Of a stretch of DNA of 64,000 nucleotides, positions 57,468 through 64,000 are shown in pieces. The notes under the pieces are model-generated. The model ran no database searches and had not been told where the DNA came from. It saw only the letters and a list, made by a program, of their open reading frames with translations. Source of the DNA: Streptomyces griseocarneus (GTDB lineage Bacteria; Actinomycetota; Actinomycetes; Streptomycetales; Streptomycetaceae); contig NZ_BNBL01000001.1 of the NCBI RefSeq assembly GCF_014655595.1, positions 908,310 to 972,309 on the forward strand, in the 5' to 3' direction. A program made the position numbers and the translations under genes. How positions within the stretch are numbered: position 1 is the stretch's first letter; each line of letters starts with the position of its first letter.

Positions 57468-58118
57468 TCAGCCGGGCGTGACGAACCCCGACTCGTACGC
57501 GGCGATGACCGCCTGCGTCCGGTCCCGCGCCCCCAGCTTCGCCAGCACCGCGCTGACGTGCGACTTCACCGTCTCCGTGCCCAGCAGCAGGCTGCGGGCG
57601 ATCTCCGGGTTGGACATCCCACGGGTCATCAGCCGCAGGACGTCGGCCTCGCGCGGGGTGAGCGCCGCCCGCTCCATCGCCGCCCGGGCGCGCTCGTTGC
57701 CGCGCGAGGCCGCGAGCCTGCGCAGCGCGGCCGGGAACAGCAGCGAGTCCCCGGCGGCCACCGTCCGCACCGCCTGCACGATCTGTGCCGGGGCGGCGCG
57801 CTTGAGGAGGAAGCCGTCGGCGCCGGCGCGCAGCGCGTCGTAGACGTACTCGTCGTTCTCGAACGTCGTCACGACCAGGATCTTCGGCGGCTCCGCCACC
57901 GTGCGCAGCACGGCCCGGGTCGCCTCGATGCCGTCCAGCAGCGGCATCCGCACGTCCATCGCCACCACATCGGGGCGCAGCCGCCGGACCAGCGGCAGGA
58001 CGGCGGCGCCGTCCGAGGCCTCGCCCGTCACCGTGATGTCGGGCTGGGCCTCGAGGATGGCGCGCAGCCCGGCGCGCACGAGGGGTTCGTCGTCGACGAG
58101 AAGAACGGATATCGGCAC
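57468..58118 (-). CDS. NarL/FixJ-type response regulator
   Basis: A 216-residue response regulator. Receiver: DDEP acidic pair (residues 9-12), phosphorylation site Asp54 in VAMDVRMP, Thr and Lys in VVTTF and LLKR. LuxR-type HTH at about 150-210: LTPREADVLRLMTRGMSNPEIA and TVKSHVSAVLAKLGARDRTQA. Four nt downstream of the kinase gene, so co-transcribed. GTG start at 58118. The likely target is the divergent ABC promoter with its TCCCCCACG dyad. Confidence 0.93.
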   Translation of the reverse strand: MPISVLLVDDEPLVRAGLRAILEAQPDITVTGEASDGAAVLPLVRRLRPDVVAMDVRMPLLDGIEATRAVLRTVAEPPKILVVTTFENDEYVYDALRAGADGFLLKRAAPAQIVQAVRTVAAGDSLLFPAALRRLAASRGNERARAAMERAALTPREADVLRLMTRGMSNPEIARSLLLGTETVKSHVSAVLAKLGARDRTQAVIAAYESGFVTPG

Positions 58119-58122
58119 CGGA

Positions 58123-59367
58123 TCACCCTAGATCGTTCAGCGGGAGCAGCACCCGCACCCGCCAGGTGCCCTCGTGCTCGCCGGTCTCGGCGCGGCCGCC
58201 GAGCAGCGCGGCGCGTTCGCGGATGCCCCGCAGCCCGCTGCCGCTCCCGCCGGCCGCGGCGCCGCCGCCCGGCCGGTCACCGGCGTCCAGCGGATTGCGG
58301 TCCTCCAGCGGATTGCGGACGTCCAGCTCCAGCTCGTCCGCGCCGACCGCTATCCGTACCAAGACGTCGACGGGCCCCGCGTGGCGCACCACGTTGGTGA
58401 GCGCCTCCTGCACGATGCGGTAGCCCTCCCGGGAGACGGGCCCCGGCACCGCCTCCAGCGAACCCGTCACCTCCGCCGTGACGTGCGCGCCCGAGCCGCG
58501 GGCGGCGGACAGCAGCCGCTCGGCGTCCGCCAGTGAGGGCCGGCGGGCCGGCGGCGGGGCGTCCTCCCGCAGCACCCTCAGCATCCGCTCGAGGTCCTCC
58601 AGGGCGTGCCGCCCCGTCTCCTCGATCGCGGCCAGCGCCTGCCGGGTGAACTCCGGTGAGCCCGCCGCCCGCGCGGCGCCCGCCTGGACCACGGCCACGG
58701 TCAGGGCGTGCCCCACCGAGTCGTGCAACTCGCGGGCGAGGCGGTTGTGTTCCAGCAGCCGCTCGGTGCGCTCCTCCAGCGCGGCCAGCCGCGCGGCCGC
58801 CGACGGGCCCAGCAGCGCGCGGGCGGCCCGGGCCAGCAGCGCGCCGGCCGCGACGACGAACGCAGCGAACAGCGCGAGGGCCACCGCGGCGAGCGGCGCG
58901 TACCACCAGTGGGGCGCGAAGACCGTCCCCGTCAGCGGGAGGCGCAGCGGCCGCTCCCCGCCGGCCGACCGCAGCAGGCGCACCACCAGCGTGGGCACGT
59001 GCACGCTCAGGAACGCCGTCAGCGTGCCCAGTTCGTACCGCAGCACCAGCCACAGGGCGGTGCGCCGGCGGTCCTCCCAGGAGACCGACGGCGCCGGGAC
59101 GACGTCCGGCTTCTCCGCGTCCCGCCGCCCGGGGAACAGCAGCAGCTGGGCCTGCGTCCCCTCCGAGAGCCGCACGCCGGGGATCACGGCGAGCGCGGCC
59201 AGGAGCGGCAGGGGCGCCACCAGGAGCCAGGCCCCGGCGAGGGTGTTCATCCTGCCGAGCCCGGGGACGACGAACGCGAACACCGTGGCCAGGACCGTCG
59301 CCATGACCAGGTGCAGCCAGCGGGTGTACGTGACCGCTCGGGTCACCGGGCGCAGCGGATCGATCAT
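58123..59367 (-). CDS. Sensor histidine kinase (HisKA_3)
   Basis: A 414-residue kinase. Four or so TM segments lie in the first half (LVMATVLATVFAFVVPG, AGAWLLVAPLPLLAALAVI, a later pair around 170-205). HisKA_3 phospho-acceptor RLARELHDSVGHALTVAVVQ, N-box REGYRIVQEALTNVVRHA and glycine loop GSGLRGIRERAALLGG. An odd tandem RNPLEDRNPLDAGDRP lies in the ATP-lid region. The start is ATG at 59367 with GGGAGGA upstream. Typical of kinases paired with ABC exporters (DesK/LiaS type). Confidence 0.92.
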   Translation of the reverse strand: MIDPLRPVTRAVTYTRWLHLVMATVLATVFAFVVPGLGRMNTLAGAWLLVAPLPLLAALAVIPGVRLSEGTQAQLLLFPGRRDAEKPDVVPAPSVSWEDRRRTALWLVLRYELGTLTAFLSVHVPTLVVRLLRSAGGERPLRLPLTGTVFAPHWWYAPLAAVALALFAAFVVAAGALLARAARALLGPSAAARLAALEERTERLLEHNRLARELHDSVGHALTVAVVQAGAARAAGSPEFTRQALAAIEETGRHALEDLERMLRVLREDAPPPARRPSLADAERLLSAARGSGAHVTAEVTGSLEAVPGPVSREGYRIVQEALTNVVRHAGPVDVLVRIAVGADELELDVRNPLEDRNPLDAGDRPGGGAAAGGSGSGLRGIRERAALLGGRAETGEHEGTWRVRVLLPLNDLG

Positions 59368-59401
59368 GAATTCATCCTCCCAGCCCCGCCCGCCCCGGTC
59401 C

Positions 59402-59439
59402 TCCCCCACGCGGGGGAGGAGCCGCCCACCCGTGGGGGA
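59402..59439. promoter_or_regulatory. TCCCCCACG-N20-CGTGGGGGA dyad, candidate response-regulator site
   Basis: Perfect 9-bp inverted arms (59402-59410 and 59431-59439). A nested TCCCCC-ACGC-GGGGGA is also present at 59402-59417. It is located between the divergent kinase and ABC operons, 36 nt before the ABC start. Confidence 0.6.
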
Positions 59440-59474
59440 TCAGCGGGCCGTGCCCCCGGCGGCAGCCTGGAGCC

Positions 59475-60212
59475 ATGACCTCGATCGACATCCGCGAACT
59501 CACCAAGGCCTACGGCCCGGTGCGCGCCCTGGACCGGCTCACGGTCACCGTCCGCCCCGGCCGGGTCACCGGCTTCCTCGGCCCCAACGGCGCGGGGAAG
59601 TCCACCACCCTGCGCGTCGTCCTCGGCCTCGACCGGCCGACCTCCGGCGCGGCCCTGGTCGACGGCCGGCCGTACGCCTCCTTCGCCGAGCCGCTGCGGC
59701 ACGTCGGCGCCGTGCTCGACGCGGCCGCCGCCCACCCGGCCCGGACCGCCCGCGACCACCTCCTCACCCTGGCCCTGAGCAACCGCATCCCGGTCCGCCG
59801 GGTCGAGGAGGTGCTGGAGGAGACCGGGCTGGCGGCCGCCGCGCGGCGCCGCGTACGGACCTTCTCGCTCGGCATGCGGCAGCGCCTGGGACTGGCCGCC
59901 GCGCTGCTGGGCGACCCGCCCGTGCTGATGCTCGACGAGCCCACCAACGGCCTCGACCCCGAGGGCATCGTGCACCTGCGGCGCCTGACGCGCCGTCTGG
60001 CCGACGAGGGGCGCACCGTCCTGATCTCCAGCCACCTCATGACCGAGATGGCGCAGACGGCCGACCACCTCGTCGTGCTCGGCCGCGGCCGGCTGCTCGC
60101 CGACGCGCCCCTGAAGGACTTCATCGGCAAGCACGCCTCCCTGGAGGACGCCTACTTCTCCCTGACCGACAGCTCCGCCGAATTCACGCACCAGGAAGGC
60201 ACGTCCTCATGA
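59475..60212 (+). CDS. ABC transporter ATP-binding protein
   Basis: A 245-residue ABC ATPase: Walker A GPNGAGKST near residue 37, signature FSLGMRQRLGLAAALL, Walker B VLMLDEPTNGLD and switch His in ISSHLM. The signature is SLGMRQR, typical of the DRA/CcmA-like exporter subfamily (multidrug or lantibiotic exporters). It overlaps the permease gene as ATGA. Regulated presumably by the divergent two-component system. Confidence 0.93.
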   Translation: MTSIDIRELTKAYGPVRALDRLTVTVRPGRVTGFLGPNGAGKSTTLRVVLGLDRPTSGAALVDGRPYASFAEPLRHVGAVLDAAAAHPARTARDHLLTLALSNRIPVRRVEEVLEETGLAAAARRRVRTFSLGMRQRLGLAAALLGDPPVLMLDEPTNGLDPEGIVHLRRLTRRLADEGRTVLISSHLMTEMAQTADHLVVLGRGRLLADAPLKDFIGKHASLEDAYFSLTDSSAEFTHQEGTSS

Positions 60213-60955
60213 CCGTCCTCGCCCCCGTCCTCCGCTCCGAGTGGGCCAAGATCCGTTCGGTGCGGTCCCTGCTCGTCGCCCTGTCCGCCGCCTTCGTCGC
60301 GACGGTGGGCGTCACCGTGCTGGTGCACGCCACGGTCGGCAGGAGCGAGGCGGACAACGCGGACTTCGAACCCGTCCACAGCTCCTACTTCGGCCTCAAC
60401 TTCGGCCACATCGCCGCCGTCTGCTTCGGCGTGATGGCGGTGGCCGGGGAGTACACGGGCGGCGGGATCCGCCTCTCGCTCGCCGCCGTCCCGCGCCGCG
60501 GCGCGTTCTGGGCCGGCAAGCTGCTCGTCCTGGGCGCCGTCGCCCTGCCGGTGGGGCTGGCCACCGGCTTCGGCTGCTTCCTCGGCGCCCAGGCCCTGCT
60601 CGGCGAGTACGGCGTGGGGCTGGGGACGCCCGGCGCGCTCCAGTCGGCGGTCGGCTGCGGCGTGTACCTCGCGCTGCTCACCGTGTTCTCGGCGGGGGTG
60701 GCCGCGGTGGTCCGCAGCCAGGTCGGGGCGCTGTCCGTGCTCACCCCGGTGGTGTTCCTGATCTCGCCGGTCTTCGCCGGGGTCTCCGGCATCGGGGACG
60801 TGGTGGCCTTCCTTCCCGACCGGGCCGGACAGCAGATCCTGCACCCGGTTCCCGAGGGCCCGCTCGGCGCCTGGTCCGGGATGGGCGTGATGGCGCTGTG
60901 GACGGCGCTCGCGGCCGCGGCGGGCTGGTGGTCGCTGAGCCGCCGCGACGCCTGA
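60209..60955 (+). CDS. ABC transporter permease (ABC-2 type)
   Basis: A 248-residue permease with six hydrophobic segments, beginning LRSEWAKIRSVRSLLVAL, the usual start of streptomycete ABC-2 permeases, and with GVMAVAGEYTGGGIRLSL (conserved EYxxG motif). It forms an exporter with the adjacent ATPase. Substrate unknown; antimicrobial or lipid export is likely by family. Confidence 0.9.
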   Translation: MTVLAPVLRSEWAKIRSVRSLLVALSAAFVATVGVTVLVHATVGRSEADNADFEPVHSSYFGLNFGHIAAVCFGVMAVAGEYTGGGIRLSLAAVPRRGAFWAGKLLVLGAVALPVGLATGFGCFLGAQALLGEYGVGLGTPGALQSAVGCGVYLALLTVFSAGVAAVVRSQVGALSVLTPVVFLISPVFAGVSGIGDVVAFLPDRAGQQILHPVPEGPLGAWSGMGVMALWTALAAAAGWWSLSRRDA

Positions 60956-60976
60956 CCGGAGCGCGTCGCGCCGGGG

Positions 60977-61519
60977 TCAGCGGGTCTCGTCGGCGGCCGC
61001 CCGCAGCCGGCCGAACTCCTCCGCCATCTTCGGCAGCGGCCAGTGGGCGTTGAGGCCGCTGGGGTTGGGCAGCGCCCAGACGCGAGTGGCGCCCACGGTC
61101 CGCTCCTGGGGCCCGATCTTCGCGTGCCTGTCGCCGAAGGCGATCCGATAGGCGGTGACCCCGACGACCGCCAGCCAGCGGGGCCGCAGCAGCTCCACCT
61201 TCTCGGTGAGGATGCGGCCGCCCTCGCGGAACTCCTCGTCGCTCAGCTCGTCGGCGCGCGCGGAGGCCCGCGCGACGACGTTGGTGATGCCCAGCCCGTA
61301 GTCGAGCAGCTCCCGCTCCTCGGCCGGGCGCAGCAGGCGCGGCGTGAAGCCGGAGGCGTGCAGGACGGGCCAGAAGCGGTTGCCGGGGCGGGCGAAGTGA
61401 TGGCCGGTGGCCGCCGACATCAGCCCCGGATTGATGCCGCAGAAGAGGACGCGCAGGCCGCCCGCGACCACGTCGGGGACGAGGCGGTCGCGGGCGGCTT
61501 CGAGCTCTTGAGGGGTCAT
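60977..61519 (-). CDS. mug: G/U mismatch-specific DNA glycosylase (Mug/TDG family)
   Basis: A 180-residue uracil-DNA-glycosylase-fold enzyme: motif 1 LFCGINPGLMSA with the catalytic Asn, GNRFWPVLHASGF, and motif 2 LPNPSGLNAHW. Excises uracil or thymine mispaired with G. ATG at 61519. It lies 2 nt after the purB stop, forming an operon. Confidence 0.92.
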   Translation of the reverse strand: MTPQELEAARDRLVPDVVAGGLRVLFCGINPGLMSAATGHHFARPGNRFWPVLHASGFTPRLLRPAEERELLDYGLGITNVVARASARADELSDEEFREGGRILTEKVELLRPRWLAVVGVTAYRIAFGDRHAKIGPQERTVGATRVWALPNPSGLNAHWPLPKMAEEFGRLRAAADETR

Positions 61520-61521
61520 GC

Positions 61522-62955
61522 TCAGAGGATGGACCCCGGCGCGTAGGCGGCGGCCTCCGGGTGCCGCTTGGTGATCTCCTCGACGCGGGAGACCACGGTG
61601 GCGACCTGCGCGCTCGCGGCACCGGTGAAGGACAGCTTGTCGGCCATCAGCGCGTCGAGCGCGGCGCGGTCCAGCGGGATGCGCTCGTCGGCGGCGAGCT
61701 TGTCCAGCAGTTCGTTGCGCTCGGCGCCCTGCTCGCGCATGGCCAGCGCGGAGGCCACCGCGTGCTCCTTGATGACCTCGTGCGCGACCTCGCGGCCGAC
61801 CCCGGCGCGCACCGCGCCCATCAGCACCTTGGTGGTGGCGAGGAAGGGGAGGTAGCGGTCCAGCTCGCGGGCGACGACGGCCGGGAAGGCGCCGAACTCG
61901 TCGAGCACCGTCAGGAAGGTCTCCAGCAGGCCGTCCAGCGCGAAGAACGCGTCCGGCAGCGCGACGCGGCGCACCACGGAGCACGAGACGTCGCCCTCGT
62001 TCCACTGGTCGCCCGCCAGCTCGCCGGTCATCGAGGCGTAGCCGCGCAGGATGACCATCAGGCCGTTGACGCGCTCGCAGGAGCGGGTGTTCATCTTGTG
62101 CGGCATGGCGGACGAGCCGACCTGGCCGGGCTTGAAGCCCTCGGTGACCAGCTCGTGGCCGGCCATCAGGCGGATGGTCTTGGCGAGCGAGGACGGCGCG
62201 GCGGCCAGCTGCACCAGCGCGGTCACCACGTCGTAGTCCAGCGAGCGCGGGTAGACCTGGCCGACGGAGGTGAAGGCGTGGGCGAAGCCGAGGTGGGCGG
62301 CGATCCGCTGCTCCAGCTCGTCCAGCTTCGCGGCGTCGCCGCCGAGCAGGTCGAGCATGTCCTGGGCGGTGCCGACCGGGCCCTTGATGCCGCGCAGGGG
62401 GTAGCGGCCGAGCAGCTCCTCGGTGCGGGCGAAGGCGACCAGCAGCTCGTCGGTGGCGGTCGCGAAGCGCTTGCCGAGGGTGGTGGCCTGGGCGGCGACG
62501 TTGTGCGAGCGGCCCGCCATGACCAGCTCGGCGTGGTCGGCGGCGAGCTTGCCGAGCCGGGCCAGGACCGCCACGACGCGGTCGCGCACCAGCTCGAGGG
62601 AGAGCCGGATCTGCAGCTGCTCGACGTTCTCGGTGAGGTCGCGGGAGGTCATGCCCTTGTGCACGTGCTCGTGGCCGGCGAGGGCGTTGAACTCCTCGAT
62701 GCGGGCCTTCACGTCGTGCCGGGTGACCTTCTCGCGCTCGGCGATCGAGGCCAGGTCGACCTGGTCCAGGACCCGCTCGTAGTCGGCGAGGGCGGTGTCG
62801 GGCACCTCGATCCCCAGGTCCTTCTGCGCACGGAGCACGGCGAGCCACAGCCGCCGCTCCAGCGTCACCTTGTACTCGGGGGACCAGAGCACGGCGAGCT
62901 CGGGGGAGGCGTAGCGGCCGGCCAGGACATTGGGGATGCGGGGCTTTGCAGTCAC
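61522..62955 (-). CDS. purB: Adenylosuccinate lyase
   Basis: A 477-residue fumarase/aspartase-superfamily enzyme. The signature GSSAMPHKMNTRSCE holds the catalytic Ser loop; RYASPELAVLWSPE at the start and AGRSHNVAAQATTLGKR with the catalytic His are typical of PurB. It cleaves SAICAR and adenylosuccinate in purine synthesis. GTG start at 62955, with TAGACT ending 8 nt before it, so possibly leaderless. The superfamily includes nitrosuccinate lyases of hydrazine pathways, but this looks like the housekeeping enzyme and is far from the N-hydroxylase operon. Confidence 0.95.
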   Translation of the reverse strand: MTAKPRIPNVLAGRYASPELAVLWSPEYKVTLERRLWLAVLRAQKDLGIEVPDTALADYERVLDQVDLASIAEREKVTRHDVKARIEEFNALAGHEHVHKGMTSRDLTENVEQLQIRLSLELVRDRVVAVLARLGKLAADHAELVMAGRSHNVAAQATTLGKRFATATDELLVAFARTEELLGRYPLRGIKGPVGTAQDMLDLLGGDAAKLDELEQRIAAHLGFAHAFTSVGQVYPRSLDYDVVTALVQLAAAPSSLAKTIRLMAGHELVTEGFKPGQVGSSAMPHKMNTRSCERVNGLMVILRGYASMTGELAGDQWNEGDVSCSVVRRVALPDAFFALDGLLETFLTVLDEFGAFPAVVARELDRYLPFLATTKVLMGAVRAGVGREVAHEVIKEHAVASALAMREQGAERNELLDKLAADERIPLDRAALDALMADKLSFTGAASAQVATVVSRVEEITKRHPEAAAYAPGSIL

Positions 62956-63016
62956 GTGGCCGAAGTCTACTGGTGATACGTGCAGACGGACGCCCCGCCC
63001 CGGTTTGTGGCTTGCT

Positions 63017-63067
63017 ACGAGAGCGCGCCGGTGAGGGCGGGCTCACGAGAGCGGGCCTACGAGAGCG
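63017..63067. repeat. Three copies of ACGAGAGCG
   Basis: Copies at 63017-63025, 63045-63053 and 63059-63067, between purB's start and the SGNH gene; the last copy overlaps the SGNH stop codon. Confidence 0.6.
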
Positions 63068-63842
63068 GTGCCTCGTACGCCAGCAGCTCGCCGCGCTTGG
63101 GCGGCCGGCCGTCCCCCGAGGACCGGCCGGTGAGGCGGCGGCCGATCCAGGGCACCAGGTGCTCGCGCGCGAAGCGCAGGTCGGAGCCGCGCCGGGCGGC
63201 CCACCCCGGGGGCACGGCCGGCGGCAGCGACGCACGCCAGTCGGACTCCGGGGCGTGGCCGAGGGCCTGCCACACGGCCTCGGCCACCCGGCGGTGGCCC
63301 TCGGCGTTCAGGTGCAGCCGGTCCTCGGCCCACATCCGGGGGTCGCCCAGCGCGTCGGCCGAGAAGAGGTCGACGACCAGGGCGCCGTGCCGCTCGGCCA
63401 GCGCGTCGATGAAGTCGAACAGCTGCTCCATGCGCGGCAGGAACCGCTCCAGCACCGGGCCGCGCCGCCCCGGGCTGCGCATCAGCACCAGCTGCCGGCA
63501 GCTGGGGGCCAGCAGCTCCACCGCCTCGGCGAGCCGTGCGCACACCACGTCCACGTCGCACTTGGGCCGCAGCACGTCGTTGAGGCCGCCCACCAGCGTC
63601 ACGAGGTCGGCGCCCATGGCGGCGGCCACGGGCGCCTGCTCGTCCGCGATCTGGCCGATCAGCTTGCCGCGCACGGCGAGGTTGGCGTACCGGAAGCCGG
63701 GGTTGCGGGCGGCCAGCCGCGCGGCGAGCAGGTCCGCCCAGCCCCGGTACGAGCCGTCCGGCAGTCCGTCGGACATGCCCTCGGTGAAGGAGTCGCCCAA
63801 GGCGACGAAGCTGGTGTGCGTGTATGCGGCATTCATCGGCAT
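63057..63842 (-). CDS. SGNH/GDSL-type hydrolase
   Basis: A 261-residue esterase: block I FVALGDSFTEGMSDG with the nucleophile Ser, block II Gly in NLAVRGKLIG, block III GGLNDVLRP with Asn, and block V DRLHLNAEGHRRVAEAV with the Asp/His pair (D-x-x-H). The four SGNH residues are present. No signal peptide, so probably a cytoplasmic esterase or acylhydrolase. Conserved near purB in streptomycetes as far as I recall. Confidence 0.9.
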   Translation of the reverse strand: MPMNAAYTHTSFVALGDSFTEGMSDGLPDGSYRGWADLLAARLAARNPGFRYANLAVRGKLIGQIADEQAPVAAAMGADLVTLVGGLNDVLRPKCDVDVVCARLAEAVELLAPSCRQLVLMRSPGRRGPVLERFLPRMEQLFDFIDALAERHGALVVDLFSADALGDPRMWAEDRLHLNAEGHRRVAEAVWQALGHAPESDWRASLPPAVPPGWAARRGSDLRFAREHLVPWIGRRLTGRSSGDGRPPKRGELLAYEAPLS

Positions 63843-63901
63843 GGCGCCGTGATCCTACCGCCCGCGCGGCCTCCCCGGCGCACGGCGCCGGGAAGGGCGG
63901 G

Positions 63902-64000
63902 TCAGGACCGGGCGCCGACCAGCTGGCGCAGCACGTCCTCCAGCGTCACCAGCCCGGCCAGCCGGTTGTCCTCGCCGATCACGGCGGCCAGGTGCGCGCC
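63902..64000 (-). CDS. C-terminal end of a CBS-domain (CNNM/HlyC-like) protein, partial
   Basis: The minus strand encodes 32 residues ending in GLVTLEDVLRQLVGARS and a TGA at 63902-63904. HLAAVIGEDNRLAGLVTLEDVL is the classic end of a CBS domain in hemolysin-type (CorC/CNNM) membrane proteins. The rest lies beyond the window. Confidence 0.75.
   Translation of the reverse strand, partial: GAHLAAVIGEDNRLAGLVTLEDVLRQLVGARS

Noticed and set aside
61522..62955. purB as the nitrosuccinate lyase of a hydrazine pathway with the N-hydroxylase
   Set aside because: It is 27 kb from the operon, paired with mug, and has the features of the housekeeping purine enzyme.

Overview
The window is high-GC DNA with dense, often translationally coupled genes, frequent GTG/TTG starts, rare TTA codons and many -10 boxes only 6-8 nt before a start codon (leaderless mRNAs). 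This is typical of a Streptomyces chromosome; no rRNA, tRNA, IS element or CRISPR array was seen.

Layout. 1-12.5 kb: the tail of a flavin monooxygenase gene and a HAD phosphatase; then a leftward TetR / P450 / DHA2 exporter / alpha-beta hydrolase set whose TetR gene carries a TTA codon; a divergent epoxide hydrolase; an FprA-type ferredoxin reductase; a second TetR; a TVP38-type membrane protein; and small conserved-type genes. 13.1-22.5 kb: an accessory locus with a GT2 glycosyltransferase, a GT4/GT39 fusion and a flippase/GT4 fusion joined by GTGA overlaps, flanked by two proteins sharing an N-terminal domain but carrying different C-terminal binding-type modules. Four of its genes hold five in-frame TTA codons, implying bldA (developmental) control. 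This is my best candidate for an undescribed system: a compact polyprenol-linked glycan assembly, flipping and transfer pathway with its own candidate acceptor or carbohydrate-binding proteins.

22.6-24 kb: DedA and gamma-carbonic-anhydrase-like genes, then tandem repeats. 24.5-34.3 kb: an eight-gene operon with two BacD-like ATP-grasp ligases, one circularly permuted ATP-grasp, a glutamine-synthetase-like ligase with altered ammonium-site and loop residues, a flavin N-hydroxylase, an amino acid oxidase, a peroxiredoxin and an MFS exporter. It looks like a non-NRPS route to an N-oxygenated or N-N-containing peptide-like metabolite and is the second main candidate.

34.3-37.1 kb: PPK2, an Acg-type nitroreductase and an HTH/FMN-binding protein, with OsdR/DevR-like palindromes, suggesting a dormancy or hypoxia island. 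37.2-64 kb is mostly core or common streptomycete genes: an EamA transporter with a divergent XRE-cupin regulator and a long operator-like palindrome, GNAT, YigZ, a methyltransferase, sbcD/sbcC, Lrp, rhodanese, DUF885, an ACT-GNAT protein, a disulfide oxidoreductase, PhoD, an SDR, a DasR-like GntR with a dre-like operator, a ROK repressor, a two-component system divergent from an ABC exporter, mug, purB, an SGNH hydrolase and the end of a CBS-domain protein.
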